From Oikopleura dioica (Eukaryota; Chordata; Appendicularia; Copelata; Oikopleuridae), in assembly GCA_907165135.1 (NCBI GenBank), contig OU015567.1, positions 11,413,001 through 11,477,000 on the forward strand: 64,000 nucleotides of DNA. The letters are read 5' to 3'. Positions 33,404-45,843 of the stretch are shown piece by piece. The notes beneath the pieces are model-generated. The model was not told where the DNA came from, searched no databases, and saw nothing but the letters and a program-made list of their open reading frames with translations. How positions within the stretch are numbered: the stretch's first letter is position 1; every line of letters begins with the position of its first letter. The position numbers and the translations under genes were made by a program.

Positions 33404-34177
33404 CTAAATTGGTTATTTTAGATTGTGCTCAGTAAAAGGGGTGCAAGGGGAGGAAAGGGGAAAATCTTGAATCGCGCCTGAAAACAGTTATATAAATTTT
33501 CTTCGTCCATAATCGTGCCTGAAATAATCATCAAGTGCTTCTTATATAAATTGACCACACAATTTTACAAATCAAAGCTTACAAAAGTGACGTTTTCTGA
33601 GGTTGGAATCAAGGAAGAGTACATCTCGTGGCTCATCAGAGCTCCTAAAAGGTAAAATAAGTCTCTAAGTCGAATTTTCTCTCGTTCAAAAAGGCAAATT
33701 TTTTTAAAAAGCGATCATGTTTCAGCTGATTGCTTGAAATGGCGCTGAAATTCTGAAATGCTCAGTGGATATATCCGAGATCACACGGATGATAACGTGC
33801 GCTACATCAAGTTTTGTTAATATATAAATCCGACGGTGTAGAAGGACGAAAAGGGTGATACGAATCTCCGGAATCACGGAGTCGGCAGCGAATCCGAATC
33901 TTATCTGGAGCCGTGGACGCCAGAAAAATCGATCAGCCACCAGGGGAGAAGATTCGTAATTATGACCGCACAGGTCTTTTTTCCACTCAAATCCAGAAAA
34001 GAATAAAGACATGATATTATTATAAAAATATATTTTATCGCGTTACAAAAATATCCAGTGCATGTGTACAGAACAGCGAGGGTGGTATTTTTCTCTGGGA
34101 ACGGTTTTTTTTTAGGTTTTTTAAATATATATAATTAATTAAAGTTTAAAAGATTATGTTAAATAGTGAAGCAGCGG
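33404..34177. other. Probable 5' part of the sushi-like gene and intergenic DNA
   Basis: Contains the candidate exon at about 33640-33590 and several TTTCAG acceptors on minus (near 33530 and 33480), so the upstream part of the sushi-like gene may lie here. A 96-codon minus-strand frame at 34012-33722 has no support. The right part is the 3' flank of QRICH2. Confidence 0.3.
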
Positions 34178-37100
34178 GCTAGATTTCGTACGAGTGCGTG
34201 AGCTTGTTCTCGATCTTCAGGACTTCTCGGGCGCGGTAGGCGGAATATGGACGTCGTCGGGCACTGGGTTGTCCAGGGATCTTGAAGGGTGGTTATTTTT
34301 GTTGTTCAGTTGTTACTCTATCTAGTCAGTTTTGAGAGTTTTTGAGAGTTAAATATTTGCCGAAGCAATTTTGAATGTCATTATTTTTGTTTGATAAGAG
34401 ACTATCTGATTGCTTCAATCCATGTTATCTTTGGTAAGTCTCGGCTTATCTTATCCAAGAGTCCTGTTAGTCGTTGGTTTAGTAGTTAGTCTCACACAGT
34501 AACCACCTCGTTCCTGTTCAAGTCTTCCTCGTCCAGTGTTTTTCTGACGAGGTTAGGGAGCTGAACGGATGGTTAGTCATTGACTAATAGTCAAACTGGT
34601 TAGTATTTTCTAACGCGATTACTTTTCGGACGCGGCCTTTGTACAAATGTCCGTCGGTGCCTTCCAAGTCTGCTGATTCAAAATCGGTACCCATGGCCAG
34701 CCGCAGTTCTAAATTTTGGGTCATTTATTAGAGAGCACCGCTAGAATTACCTTCTTGTCGAGCTCCACGATCGTAAACAACTTGTCGATTTCCACCAACT
34801 TGTCGAGGAATAGATCCTGATTTGAAACTGAAAAATGTGCGTGAGCAAATGATAACTTATGATTCTTTTAGGGAACGAATCGTAATTATTAATCAAAAAC
34901 AAGCGAAACTCAGAAATCAATAAAACACAATCAAAAAAAATACTCACGCTTCTTTCCTACAAAAATATAATAAATGAGCAAAGATTGATAAAGACTTACT
35001 TGTATCCACTGATTTCCTGTCTGATTTTGTTTTCTTTCATTTTGCGTCTTCGTTCTAGTTCTTTTTCAACGAGGAGTGTGCTGTAATCAGATGTGCCTTC
35101 ACGCTTGATAGGATCGAGCAAGTCTGAAGGTTCTCCGCGAGCTTGCGATCTCACATGCTTTGTATCGTAAGCGGTGTGCGGCCTGAGCGACATTCGAGCG
35201 GGGAAAGCGGACGGAGAAGGAAGAAGCGGATTCGTTATTCGCATGTACAAATCCTTAAATTCTATTTTAGGGAAATACCGAGAGAACAAGTGTTTCAGCT
35301 ATGCTGACTCAGCTCTCGATTTGTCGAGTCTTACCTTGTCGCAGGAAATACAGTTAAACAATTGCTTCCTAAAACCAGCGGCTCCGGCTTCAGTTGCCAG
35401 GTCGTTGAGTCCTCCTGCTCCTGCTTTTTCGATTTTCTTACGCAACGCGCGAAGTCGTTTTTCAATTTGCTCTGAGAATCTGTTGAAGTCGTCGTCTTTT
35501 GTGCGATGGTCGACTTCAAGGCCGACTTCTTTCAAGTGCTCGCCCATGGATTGCTCGTGCGCTGCTTGGCGGTTTATTAATTCCTGTTGAGAAGTATTCA
35601 ATTTGGTCCACGTGGAATAGTGGGGATCGCATTGAATACTGATCCTGAAGCTGATTGATAATCGACTGCGCCGTGCTATCCAACTCGTCCTTTGACAACA
35701 ACGCCCTCAGATCTGCAGCATCTGCCTTCTGGTCCAAACTCGTCGTAACAAAGTCCTAAAAAGACGATTTCAATTGTTCAAATAGTTACAGTAACGTGTC
35801 TGTCATTTTATTTATGCCTCGTTCTGTGAAATGTCATACAATGACAGTAGCTACTTCAGGAGTTACACTCTCAGATGTTTTTGCCGAAGTATGTTTTCTT
35901 TAGGATTTAAGTTTTCGATGTTCTTACCTTGAGAGCAGCGCGCTCTTGAAGATCTTGCAGTAGTCGCTCGAGTTAAAGTTCAAAATTATTCAAATCCAAA
36001 TCTGCCGAGAATAACAGACTGTTCTCATTTAGCTTCAGGTAACAAACAGTCTCGCGAATCTGAACTTTTCCTGTAGTCTGTCCAGTTCTTCTGATTTCGC
36101 CCTTCCATCGGCAGACAGTGATTTAATCAGCTCTTCCATTGCCTTTAATTCGCGCTCGGTTCCACTCAGTTGTTTCTAAGAAAATTGTGTATTTTTGAAA
36201 GTGTCAAGTGAAAGATCAAGTTTTTTTGGAAGCTTGGCAAGTTATCTAAAATAACATACGATTTTATCTACTGTATAATTTTCTCCGTCACATGAATCAC
36301 ACTAAGCTGGCTATTTTAAAATTCTAGATGAGCAAGCTACGATACCTGAAGTTTCTCAACGGTCTCATTTGAAATCTCGCTGTTTCCTCTGCTACTTCCA
36401 TCACTTAATGCCGCCCTCGTTTCCGCCAATTCCTTGAATTTGTTTTCATACAAGTTCGACATGTTGTCAAGCTCGGATCTGAGATTTTTCAAATCTGACA
36501 GATCATTGCCGTGAATATCAAGCGTTTCTTCATGCTCCCTCAAGTGCATCGAGTGATCCTCTGTCTTGAGTTCTTCGTCGCGGAGACGCTTGCGCAAGTC
36601 GAGAAGACTGTCGGCAAGGTTCGATATTTCGTCGTGCATTTTCAAACAAAACGATTCAACAAAATTTTTTCAAAGCTATTTTTGAAAAAATTGCAAACAC
36701 AAAACTATTTTATGGCAACCAAAAAGGATGATTTATCGGTGAAATGAAAATATACAGTCGAAACTGTATATTTTGGTGAATCGTGAACCGGTGTCATTAT
36801 GATTGCCTTATTAGGATCCTCTCCGACCTTTTCAGTGGATGACTTGAACATTTCCAGGTCGCGTCTGAGTCGATTATTTTCATCGAGAAGATCATTGACT
36901 CGGCCGTCGATCTCTTCTGCTCGTCGGTTGACATCTCCGATTCGGGTATCTGATGTTTCTAGAGATTGAATGTTAGTCAAGCGATGATTTGATGAATCTG
37001 TTTTTCATGCAAACATGCAAGAGGTATAAATGGGACATGCATAAATGGAGAGATAAAGGTGTAGGTTTATAGCTACTTGGTGAAAACTGTCCAGGTGCCC

Positions 37101-39654
37101 CAGGCATTCCAGGTCTTCCTTGAAGATTGATGAGTTGCCTGAAGTTTCCGAGAGATTGCCTGATAGAGTTGCGCGCGACGACGGATTTGCGCACCCGCTG
37201 CCTCTGGCCAGAGCTACTGCTGCTCCAGCCCGAGTTATCCTCGCTACTGAATGTATCTTCAGTAGTGTGGTCAGCCCGAGTGCTGTTGTTTCCTGGTCGA
37301 AGCTCGTGCTTGGATGATGCAAGTTGCGATCTATTTTTACTTGAGGGTGACTCTGCGATTTGGCAACTTTCAGATGGAGAATGGATTTGTGTGTTAGTAG
37401 GTGAGTTAGTCGAAACTTGATTTGGTCTTTGCTGATTGTTTGGAGTCGTTTGTTGACCGGGGACTCCACTTGAGGTTTGATTTTGGGGATCAACAGACTG
37501 AGGAAGGCTTTGATTTTGATTTGTGGAATGAGGACTAGCTTGATTTGATCCAAGTGCGTTCAGAGTTTCATTGTTGATGCTCGGAGTTCCAGAAATATTG
37601 TGGTCTTATAATCGGGGGAAATATCATTCAGCCTTTATTGGAATGTAGTGACAACTTTATGATGAGTTTCCCATTCCTGAAACTCGACGAGATGAGGAAG
37701 AAGAGCCGGTAAATGGTGTGTCTTTTTGAATGTTATTACTACCGCTGTTTTGATTCGAAAGTGCATTATTTCCATCTTGCTTGTTAGAGCTAGAGGCCGC
37801 GGGATCTGTTCTTGCAACTTGAGGGGACGGGTTAATTTTGGAGTTTGAGCCTCCAAGAGCTTGCGAGGGAGCCCCAACTTGAGGCTGAGTATTGAGATTT
37901 GTGCGAGAACTGCCTTTGCTTGAGATATTTTGCATGTTGGGACTTGGGGGCTGTGCTCGTCCGGTTAGGGAGTGGTTTGAGTTCTGCAGGAGGTAATCAC
38001 GTGAGGGTGTGCCGGCGAGGGAAAGCCTTGAATCACCAAGGGTTGAGCGACTCACTATGAAAATGGCGTGAGGATGATTTTGATGTTTTTTTGACTGATG
38101 ATTTCAATAAAATGGGATGATTGTATGAAATGACATAAATTTAGGGATGGAAGAATATGTATCAGGCTATTCTTACCATCAAATTCTTCATCTGTATTAA
38201 TTAAAGATTAGCCGAAAATTCGAATCTTTGAAATCAAAGATATACCTTGTCGCTTTGTTATATCGTTAATATTGGATTGCACATGTTTGTCGAGCTCGGC
38301 CAGACCGCTGTTGATATCTTCAATCATGTCGCGCATATCAGCGAGCTTATGAAGTCCCTCAAAATAGTTTTGATATTTTTCGCGTTCTTCGTGACACTTG
38401 GACATTTCGTTGTCAAGCTCGTTGCCAAAGAAATCATGGCTAAAGGAAATAATAATATATAACGGACAATTTCTTGTTTTTACCTGAAAGATTCGTCGAG
38501 TTGGGACCAATTAACAGCTTCTTTGGCAATTTGTTCGACCTTAGCAGCTCGTTCTTCGAGATTGGCGAGTCTGTCGGTAAGGTCGTGTACCTTGTCAGTT
38601 GCCGCTTTGTTCTCCTCCATCTTGGACTCAAGCTCCTTTACTAATGAGTCCAAGGCGCTCAGGTGATCATCTTGTGCTTTTTGCTCGCTCGCTAGAAATT
38701 ATCTTTGACGAGACAGTAGAATATTTGCATATGCACAATGAGGTTGATACGAAAAGGGAGATTGATGGAAAAACGCTGCCTCCGAAGGGCGCTGTTTTCA
38801 ATCAAGGAGCCTCATCAAGGCTTGTCAAGCCTGGCTTGATCAATCAGTGACCCGGAAATCACTTTTTTAGCAGGAAAAGAGATCTATCAATAAAGTCTGA
38901 ATATTCGAGCAAAATACAGCTACGTGAAATAGCGATCGAGTTGCTCCGAGAATTTACCCACCTTGTCAAAACTGGCAGGGACAAACACAATGAGATCTGA
39001 TAGTGTAATGAGCTCCCTTAGAAACTCTTAATTAAATTTGCTTTTGACGGAATCACCATCCGGCCGACGCAAACGATGGCGATACAAAGTTCGCAAAGAC
39101 ACAGTTTTCAATAGAATTTAAGATTTAACGATTTGTTGAAGCTGCCAATAAAACATAATTTGACGGAAGCTTACGTCGACTTACCCATTCTATCCTTGGT
39201 ATCCTTCAAATCGCTTTCGACGTTTTTCAACTGGCGGGCGAGCTTTTCGAGCATATCGAGCGCCTTCTCGATTCCCTCCTCGTTCGCGTCGACTCGCTTT
39301 TTCAGCCTATTTTCGGCGAAATCCTTCGTAATTGGCCCTTCGTCTCCGTTCTGCGTCTGTTGAATAAGCGTATTTGGGCTTTTAGGCCGCGTCATTCCTC
39401 ATCCAAGTTCACTTTCTAAGCTCATTACCAAATGAGCTTCGTTTGAAAATTCAACATTGGTAAACTCGTTCCTTCGACAATTTTTTCCAACTGCTGAAGG
39501 CGTTCGTGATATTTATCAGTGGCTGGTCGGACCTCTCCGTTAGGCCCGACCTGTGGGAGCTCGGCTCCGATGTCCAACTTGACCAGAATCGCGTCCAGGA
39601 TCACCTTGAGCTCGAGAAAGTTGACCGCTCCGGCATCGTCGCCGGAGCCAAGGG
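34178..39654 (-). CDS. QRICH2: QRICH2-like sperm flagellar protein (DUF4795)
   Basis: Long coiled-coil protein; in vertebrates QRICH2 is needed for sperm flagella. The N-terminal exon (from 39654) has LGSGDDAGAVNFLELKVILD, matching the QRICH2 start pattern (L-G-x...GAVNF then a hydrophobic helix). Many coiled-coil exons follow (DEGPITKDFAENRLKKRVDA at about 39350; LRKRLRDEELKTEDHSMHLR at about 36580), with a low-complexity Gln/Ser/Asn/Pro region between (about 38055-37000) that includes GRPGMPGAPGQF. The C-terminal DUF4795 block reads DQKADAADLRALLSKDELD (about 35730), EQIEKRLRALRKKIEKAG, and the hallmark FRKQLFNCISCDK (about 35350). Then come MSLRPHTAYDTKHV, GTDGHLYKGRV (about 34650) and a final exon PYSAYRAREVLKIENKL, stop 34178. 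The very first codons lie on an exon not identified. Confidence 0.85.
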
Positions 39655-41094
39655 CTTTTCACGGTTAGGACTAGACCAAAGTCGCGGTTTGTTTTAACCC
39701 AGTTACAAGTGGACGGACTTGCCGAAATTTACAAAATATGCTTACTTTATAAACTTTTTACTAAATAACCAATTTTTGAGTCAGTTTGATAAAATTTGGT
39801 TAGCAAGACATCCATCCTCTTAGAAAGATCGTTACGAAATAGGTCAATTTCACACATAACGCGAAATTTTCGGCAGAAAGTTCAACATCTTAATTGCGTT
39901 GCGAAGACAAGCCAACAATTTTCAAAATGATTCAACCGTGCCTTGGTCAAGCATCACCCTCAGGTTCGAGACCATATTTCAATCTAAACGTAAAAACGTG
40001 GGTCGGCGTGGGGACTTCTCTTTCTTTTACGCAGTGTTCTTGATAGTAAAACGTAAAAAATAGTAAATCATAATTAGAGAAAAAGGTTCTAGAGACAGCT
40101 CGTGAAACGTGTTCGGTTAATTCTTGAGCTTGGCCTTTAGTTAATGCTAATAAGCTTTCTAGAGGCGAAGTGGATGAGTCCAAAATCTAAGGTCGCGCAA
40201 ATCGAGTTCAAATTCAACTATTTTATCAAAGCGTAAAAATGAAAGGATTCAAATTCTAGCCCTATCTCATGAAGATACCACGACTGTTCAAATTCTTCTT
40301 CATTTTCTTTCTAATCTCTTTCTCGTTCCATCTCTATTTTTCGGCCTTATCTTTTTTCAATAAAAACGATAATTCGATAACTCTAAAATGTGGTGTCTAC
40401 GGCGGTGCAGGAGTGGTAAGATGCGAGATAAATATTGGTTCCTCTGGGAAAGCAAGCTCTCAGCATCACCTCCAAAATACTGCTTACGCTGAGCAAATTT
40501 TCGCCATTTTTTCGAATTTTGCTGCTGGCTGCCGTAGCTACGCCCGCAGATCAAATACGCGCAGTATCTACTAAATCGCAATTCATGATCTGTGTCATCT
40601 GAGAAAACTTGTTAAAAACATTCCCTTCCAATTTCAGTTCCAAAAAACTACTTTCCAAAGAGCATCTTAAGGGTGTCAGCGACAGTCCACAAAGGCTATG
40701 TTTTTAGGCTAACAACTTGTTAACTCTGAAAACTACGTAATATTTTCTGAAAAAAGTATGAATATCGCCATCTTTAAAAAAGGTTGCTTTTCCATCTCTT
40801 TTGAAACTGATACCTTTTTCAGTCAGAAAACAAGGGTCAACTGAAGCTCTAGAAAATTTAAATTCACAAATTCTTCGACGTGTGTTTTCTCGCTACTGTA
40901 GCAATCTGCCGACTGATTAAAAAAGAAACATAGAAAGGAAACTTCATTGAATAGAACTCGCTATGGTGAATAAATAGAAATCACGCACGTCGCGCGTCTT
41001 TTCATTCTCCCATTCTAAGAAACTGTCACTCCTATCACCGTCTACTCAAGATGAGAAAAAAAATTTCATTGCTATTTTCAAGTTTATTGCAATT
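39655..41094. other. Intergenic with two weak frames
   Basis: No supported gene. The minus strand at 40175-39960 has a frame with SPLESLLALTKGQAQELTEH that could be an exon, possibly a 5' exon of QRICH2. The plus strand at 40269-40574 has a frame with a hydrophobic start (MKIPRLFKFFFIFFLISFSF) of low-complexity base composition. Neither has clear splice partners. Confidence 0.35.
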
Positions 41095-42023
41095 TTAGTT
41101 CAACAAGTTCGCTCTCCACGCAGCTTTGGTTGTTTCTTCGGCAGAATTCATCACTTCGATCGTGCACTCAGGCCCGGTACAGCATTGCCGACAAACGGAA
41201 GGTCCCTTTTTCCACCACGAAAAAGGCTGGCACTGATGACGGCCCCATTGTCCAACAAAGTTTTGCTTCTTGTTATCGAGACATGCTACTCGAGATTTAC
41301 AGCCCATTCGAATCTACAAATAATGATAGTGTTAAGGGTGCTCTAAATCAGGAAAACGTACATCTTCGAGACTTCCATTGCGTTTTCGCACTTCGATCTG
41401 ACAGACAGAGGCATTTTCGGGGCATTCAAGTTTCTCCCCTTCTTCAAGGCACGCAGTCATGTTCGCAGCGTGGCAGGTATGGCAGAAAATGTCGGTTCCG
41501 GGGCTTGGTGGCGTCGTTGGTGGTTCCGTGGTGTCTGTTGTGTATGGATTAGTATCGGTAACAACTGGAGTGGATTCTGTGGTGTATGGGTCTGTACCCG
41601 TAACAACGGGAGTAGATTCGGTTGTATAGGGATCAGTGCCAGTAACAACGGGAGTGGAGTCGGTTGTGTAAGGGTCAGTACCCGTAACGACTGGAGTGGA
41701 TTCTGTGGTGTATGGGTCCGTACCCGTTACAAGGGGAGTGGATTCCGTTGTGTATGGGTCAGTTCCAGTAACGACGGGAGTGGATTCGGTTGTGTATGGG
41801 TCAGTTTCAGTCGTACCTGGCTCCGGTGTACTGGTATCCCAGGGAGTGTAAGTCGTCTCTGGGGGAATAGTTGGCTCTTCTGTCGTGGTACTCCCAAAAT
41901 TTCCCCGGAAATAGTCATAATCGGGCTCTTGGGCCTAGAAAAAAAACTTAAAAAAAATTTTTTTCCTACTAAAATTCTTACCAAAACAGTCGCAGCAAAA
42001 GTAAATGCAGTAAAAAGCTTCAT
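41095..42023 (-). CDS. Secreted mucin-repeat plus Ly6/uPAR-like protein
   Basis: Exons 42023-41982, 41934-41362 and 41313-41095, with GTAAGA...CTAG and GTACGT...GTAG introns. Signal peptide MKLFTAFTFAATVL, a Thr/Glu/Pro linker, then seven 14-residue repeats of the type TDPYTTESTPVVTG (O-glycosylation-rich). A Cys-rich domain starts CHTCHAANMTACLEEGEKLEC and ends VCRQCCTGPEC. The Cys order and the CC-x3-C end suit a Ly6/uPAR (LU) fold. There is no GPI or membrane tail, so it is likely secreted. Divergent paralogue of the gene at 42863, sharing EVRKRNG, LDNKKQNF / VDNKKQNF and the intron in the same codon position. CATAAAAAGC lies about 75 bases upstream of the ATG. Role unknown; possibly a mucous or house component. 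Confidence 0.75.
41531..41824 (-). repeat. Seven tandem 42-bp coding repeats
   Basis: Seven consecutive 42-base units, each coding 14 residues (consensus T-D-P-Y-T-T-E-S-T-P-V-V-T-G), fill 294 bases. Variants: ESTPLVTG in one copy, DSTPVVTG in one, TNPYTTDTT at the C-terminal end and TETDPYTT at the N-terminal end. The length is a multiple of three, so copy-number change keeps the frame. Confidence 0.9.
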
Positions 42024-42862
42024 AATGGTGGTGGTAAAATTCCGGTTTAATTATTTTAAACGCAGATAGTGAAGAATGAGGAGAGCCGAAGTGCTTTTTA
42101 TGCTCCTGATAATGAATAATTACGCCATCTCTGTCAACGGAATGAATTTTGTTTGAAAGGGTCGATTCAAGTTTTTTTTCTGCGAACGGTGTAAAAGTAA
42201 GCTAGAGATGACGAGTTGAACTTTGACTTTCAAAATTGTTTCTAGAGCTTCATTCAGCATCTCATGTTTTCATAAATATTCAGTTAGTCCATTAGGCTAG
42301 ATGTAGAAATAACAATCATAGGATTTAGATGGACTCATTTTTTTTCACGATAACAGCCGGATTTTTATTGATTTTATTGAAAACAAAACTTTATATTTGT
42401 AGATGATAGCGACTACGAATACGATTACACGATCGATGGATAAAACGAAACTCGCCGCAAAGTTCGAAACCTGTTCTTTACAAAAATATTTATATAATAA
42501 AAATGTACACTTTCAGAGAAAAATTTACCTGGAGAGAGATCATAAATAAGAAGATCTCTTTCCATTCATTCTTTTTAAATTTTGATATGCAAGTTGAGCA
42601 TAGAAAGCGTTTCACAAGAGCCAGAAATTAAATGAACCCAGTTTTGGCCAGGGCAGAGTCAGTTTCCACAAATATTCAAAGTGCATTAGGCGCTGCTCCA
42701 TCTTGCGGCGTTACCTCCCGCATCGCGTTATCATCGCTGTGTCTGCGTGGTGGCGCTCTTTCTGCGTACAACTTGTCGAGTATAAAACAGCGTGGTTGAC
42801 CTTCTGTCAAGCAAGAAATAAACTCTTATTTCAATATTCAATAGCAAAAAAGAAGAGCAGAA
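42024..42862. promoter_or_regulatory. Shared divergent promoter region of the two LU paralogues
   Basis: About 840 bases between divergently transcribed paralogues. TATAAAA at 42781-42787 lies 76 bases before the right ATG. On minus, CATAAAAAGC near 42100 lies about 75 bases before the left ATG. The middle is AT-rich. A GC-richer patch at 42690-42780 precedes the right TATA box. Matching box distances fit inherited promoters after an inverted duplication. Confidence 0.5.
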
Positions 42863-43364
42863 ATGAAGCTTTTCACGACTCTCGCCGTTGCCGCTCTTGC
42901 CCAATACGCTCCTGATCCAGCAACAACCGAGGAAACAACCACCATTGTCCCAAACACTGGCCTCAGCTGCTGGCATTGCGATGCTAAGAACATGACCGAG
43001 TGCGAGAGCATCGGCGAGCAGAAAGAATGCGCGGACAATGCGCAAGTTTGCATGGTCGAAGTCCGAAAGCGAAACGGCGTTTTGGAATCTGTAAGCTTTA
43101 ATTACCTCTTACAGCGTTTCTATCTTTATCTAGGTTTGCATGGGATGCAAGTGGCCAAAAGCCTGCGTCGACAACAAGAAGCAGAACTTCAAGGGCAAGT
43201 GGAAGGAGCAGCAGTGCAAGCCATGGGCCTGGTACAAGAAGGGAGCTTCCGTCTGCCGACAGTGCTGCAACGCCGATGACGATTGCGCCAAAGACTTCAT
43301 GTCAAACGGCGTCGGACCACTCGACATTGCTGGCTGGAAAGAAAACATCCTTGTCCAGAACTAA
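42863..43364 (+). CDS. Secreted Ly6/uPAR-like protein without mucin repeats
   Basis: Exons 42863-43090 and 43134-43364, intron GTAAGC...CTAG of 43 bases. Signal peptide MKLFTTLAVAALAQY, a short Thr/Glu linker (TTEETTTIVP), then the Cys-rich domain CWHCDAKNMTECESIGEQ ... EVRKRNGVLES / VCMGCKWPKACVDNKKQNF ... SVCRQCCNADDDCAKDF, end NILVQN, stop 43362. Eight or more Cys positions match the gene at 41095-42023, but the linker has no 14-residue repeats. The two share the intron position exactly. TATAAAA lies 76 bases upstream. Likely secreted; partner unknown. Confidence 0.8.
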
Positions 43365-44886
43365 TTTTACAAGCTTGAACTCAATTCATCCACATTCTGA
43401 AACAACCCTTTTTTGAAATCGCTCTATCAAAGTTACTTGATAAAGCGTCCTGTAAATGTTTTCCATGCTACAGTTTCATCGAAATAAACGACAAAATCTT
43501 AAGATTTCAATAATTTTACGAACGAATCTGTTTTGGAGTAGGTTACTTCTAATGAATGTTGTGAAGACACACATGTACGGTTTCATCTCTTCAAAATTTT
43601 AATGCTGATTTGCTTTTATCTACCTCTATATCATATATAGTCTATATAATATAGTCTATATAATATAGACTATATGGTCTATCGAAATAGCTTCTCAATT
43701 TCAGGACCTGAAGGAAGTTAGCAGCTATGTTTTTCACAGAAGCCTAAAAATTTTAGGCCCAAAAACTGCACAGAAAACTGCAGTAAGAGCTCGATAGATA
43801 TATACGCGAATGCCGAAGCCACGAATAAAGCCAGGAAGGGAAGAAAAATTGGCGGAAGCGATGTTGTTCGCGATAACGCCTGTTGAGCGACCACATCTTC
43901 CTGAGATCCATTTAACGAGTATATTGGTATATCATCTATAAAAAAGATTGTAGACTTTTTACGGAAACAATAATACTATTTCGAAAATTAATATTGTGTT
44001 GATAATATCGAATAGCATGAAGCTAAATAAATTCAAGTTCGAAATTGCTCGCCGAGGATAACCAATTACCATTTACGCTTTTTAGAACAGACTGCGCATC
44101 GGAAAGCGTGCATAAGACGTGGCTCAGCTAGAATCCGGTCAAAATAGATTGTCGATGGTGACTTTTGATAAGACAGTTCTTGACATTGGTGACGGTGACG
44201 GATAGAAAACTGTCATGTTCAAAAAGGGCAAAGATTTTGAATGTTTGTTTTTTGCAAAAAACTTGACGGCAAAATGAAGAAATGAGCAGAAAACGCGAGT
44301 CTTCTCGATCGTTAAAAACGTGAGGATATTTCCTCCCACGAATAAATATCAAAATTCAATTATCTTATGAAAATTTCGCTTGTCAATTCGAATTTTCAAA
44401 ATGTCCGAGTTGAAGCAAAAGGGCGAGAAATGATGTCATGAGTTTGCAAAATTCCAACGCACATTTGCCCACAAGAAAAATTTTGATTTTCTTACTAATT
44501 AAATCGGATGTCACGGAGGCGCTTCTCAAAATGTTATTTTTTGAACTTACTGATTATACGTCACCGTTGGATCATTCCCTCTTATTTTGCATCAAAGCGA
44601 ATTTCTTCGTTGCGAAAAAATGAACTTTCCAAACCAACACTTCATGACTTCATTGAATTTTAGTCCCTCCATATTTTCAATCCAGAAGTCACGAAGAGTC
44701 AAGCCTTTGAATTTTCCCAATTTCTAATTCCAACAAATGACGACGTTACGAAAAAGCTGAGCGGTGCGAAAATTGGAGCAAGGAAAATATTTTCTAACGA
44801 ATTTATTTTTTCTATAACAGTGAGCCAGGTGCAGGAAGATTCCCTGTTCGACCAGACAGGCGATGACATAAGCGAGTTGCGGGGAG
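43365..44886. other. Intergenic with AT palindrome
   Basis: No gene recognised over about 1.5 kb. At 43634-43675 a direct and inverted array of ATATAGTCTATAT / ATATAGACTATAT occurs. Other frames here are short and lack splice partners. Confidence 0.4.
43634..43675. repeat. Palindromic AT repeat (TATAGTCTATA x2 plus inverse)
   Basis: Two direct copies of ATAGTCTATATAAT are followed by the inverted copy ATAGACTATAT, so the block can form a cruciform or hairpin. It lies about 270 bases after the stop of the LU gene, outside coding sequence. Confidence 0.6.
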
Positions 44887-45300
44887 TTAGCCGAAGAAGA
44901 TGGAGGATTTGCCACCCGGTGGGGCAGCGACTTTGATTGAAGTGTGTTTTACTGTAGGAGCTCCAGTTGCCTAAAAAGAAAGGAGAATTTTTTCTTGTGA
45001 CAAGAGAGAATTTCAAAAATGAAGCAAAAGCCAGCGGAAGTGGCCTGTTTCTGTGACTAAACCTCTTAGACGTGTGCTTTTACATACCTCCTCCGTTGTT
45101 TTGGGAGGTGTTTTCGGTTTCGGCGTTTCTTCACGAGGACTGCCAAAGATGGAAGACTCGTTCTTTCGGTTCCCTTCAGCGTGACGCTTGGGTTGGTAGG
45201 TCTCGCCTCCGAAGATTCCAGAGCTGGAGCCACCAGGAGGTTGAATGACCTTTGACGTGGGCCGAGCGATAGAGTCCATGTGGTTTACGGGGCCATCCAT
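44887..45300 (-). CDS. JPT1: Jupiter microtubule-associated homologue (JPT/HN1)
   Basis: Two exons, 45300-45088 and 44970-44887, phase 0, donor GTATGT and acceptor TTTTTAG. Family hallmarks: SKVIQPPGGSSSGIFGG near the N-terminus, SSIFGSP in the middle, and the conserved end PPGGKSSIFFG (family end PPGGKSSLVLG). About 98 residues, a little short for the family (about 140-190). No catalytic domain is expected; the vertebrate proteins are small, disordered, microtubule- and signalling-associated. The start at 45300 gives MDGPVNHMDS. Confidence 0.88.
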
Positions 45301-45843
45301 TCTTAAGTATCTTTCCTCATTCTTAGGATCAAAAATCGTATGTCTCGAATAGAATCGTGACCATAGATCTCTCGAACTTTACAGCTCAACTTAACAGCTC
45401 TTAACAGTTTTCATTTCATAAAGCCATTTTTCTCTTTGAATGGAACTGAATTATTTTTACCAAGCAGAAGCGGGCATTGATTCCCACCCACTTGATGTCT
45501 CCCAGGAGGACAATGGAATGAGAACGAGCCATCTTTGGGATGAAAGTATTTACTCAACCCTTCACGGGCTTTTTCTATTGTTGTCTGGCAAATATTCTTT
45601 TAAATTTGCTCCGATTCAGTGGGTTATTTTTCTATTAATCTTGGTGGGTTTCTTTGAACAAAAAAAAGGTTGAAAATGAAGGCGTGTCCTAAGCAAAACC
45701 ACGCAGACGTTGAAAAAATAATTGATTTTCGTTCTCATTCCTTTCACTTACTTTCTTACGGGACGCCTAATAAGGTAAAAAGGGAATTTACAATATTCAG
45801 GTTTTCTAAAAATATTCTGTTCTGACAGATATTAGTTATTTAT
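45301..45843. other. Intergenic, no gene supported
   Basis: About 540 bases between two minus-strand genes. A plus-strand 77-codon frame at 45440-45673 ends in a hydrophobic stretch, but it has no support. Confidence 0.4.

Noticed and set aside
40269-40574. Plus-strand frame with hydrophobic start, possible secreted protein
   Set aside because: The N-terminus reflects a T-rich tract, there is no Cys or splice pattern, and the opposite strand is equally open.
41470-42069. Plus-strand 199-codon frame with repeated Gly/Trp/Val
   Set aside because: It is the reverse complement of the mucin-like repeat, whose minus-strand product has a signal peptide and correct introns.
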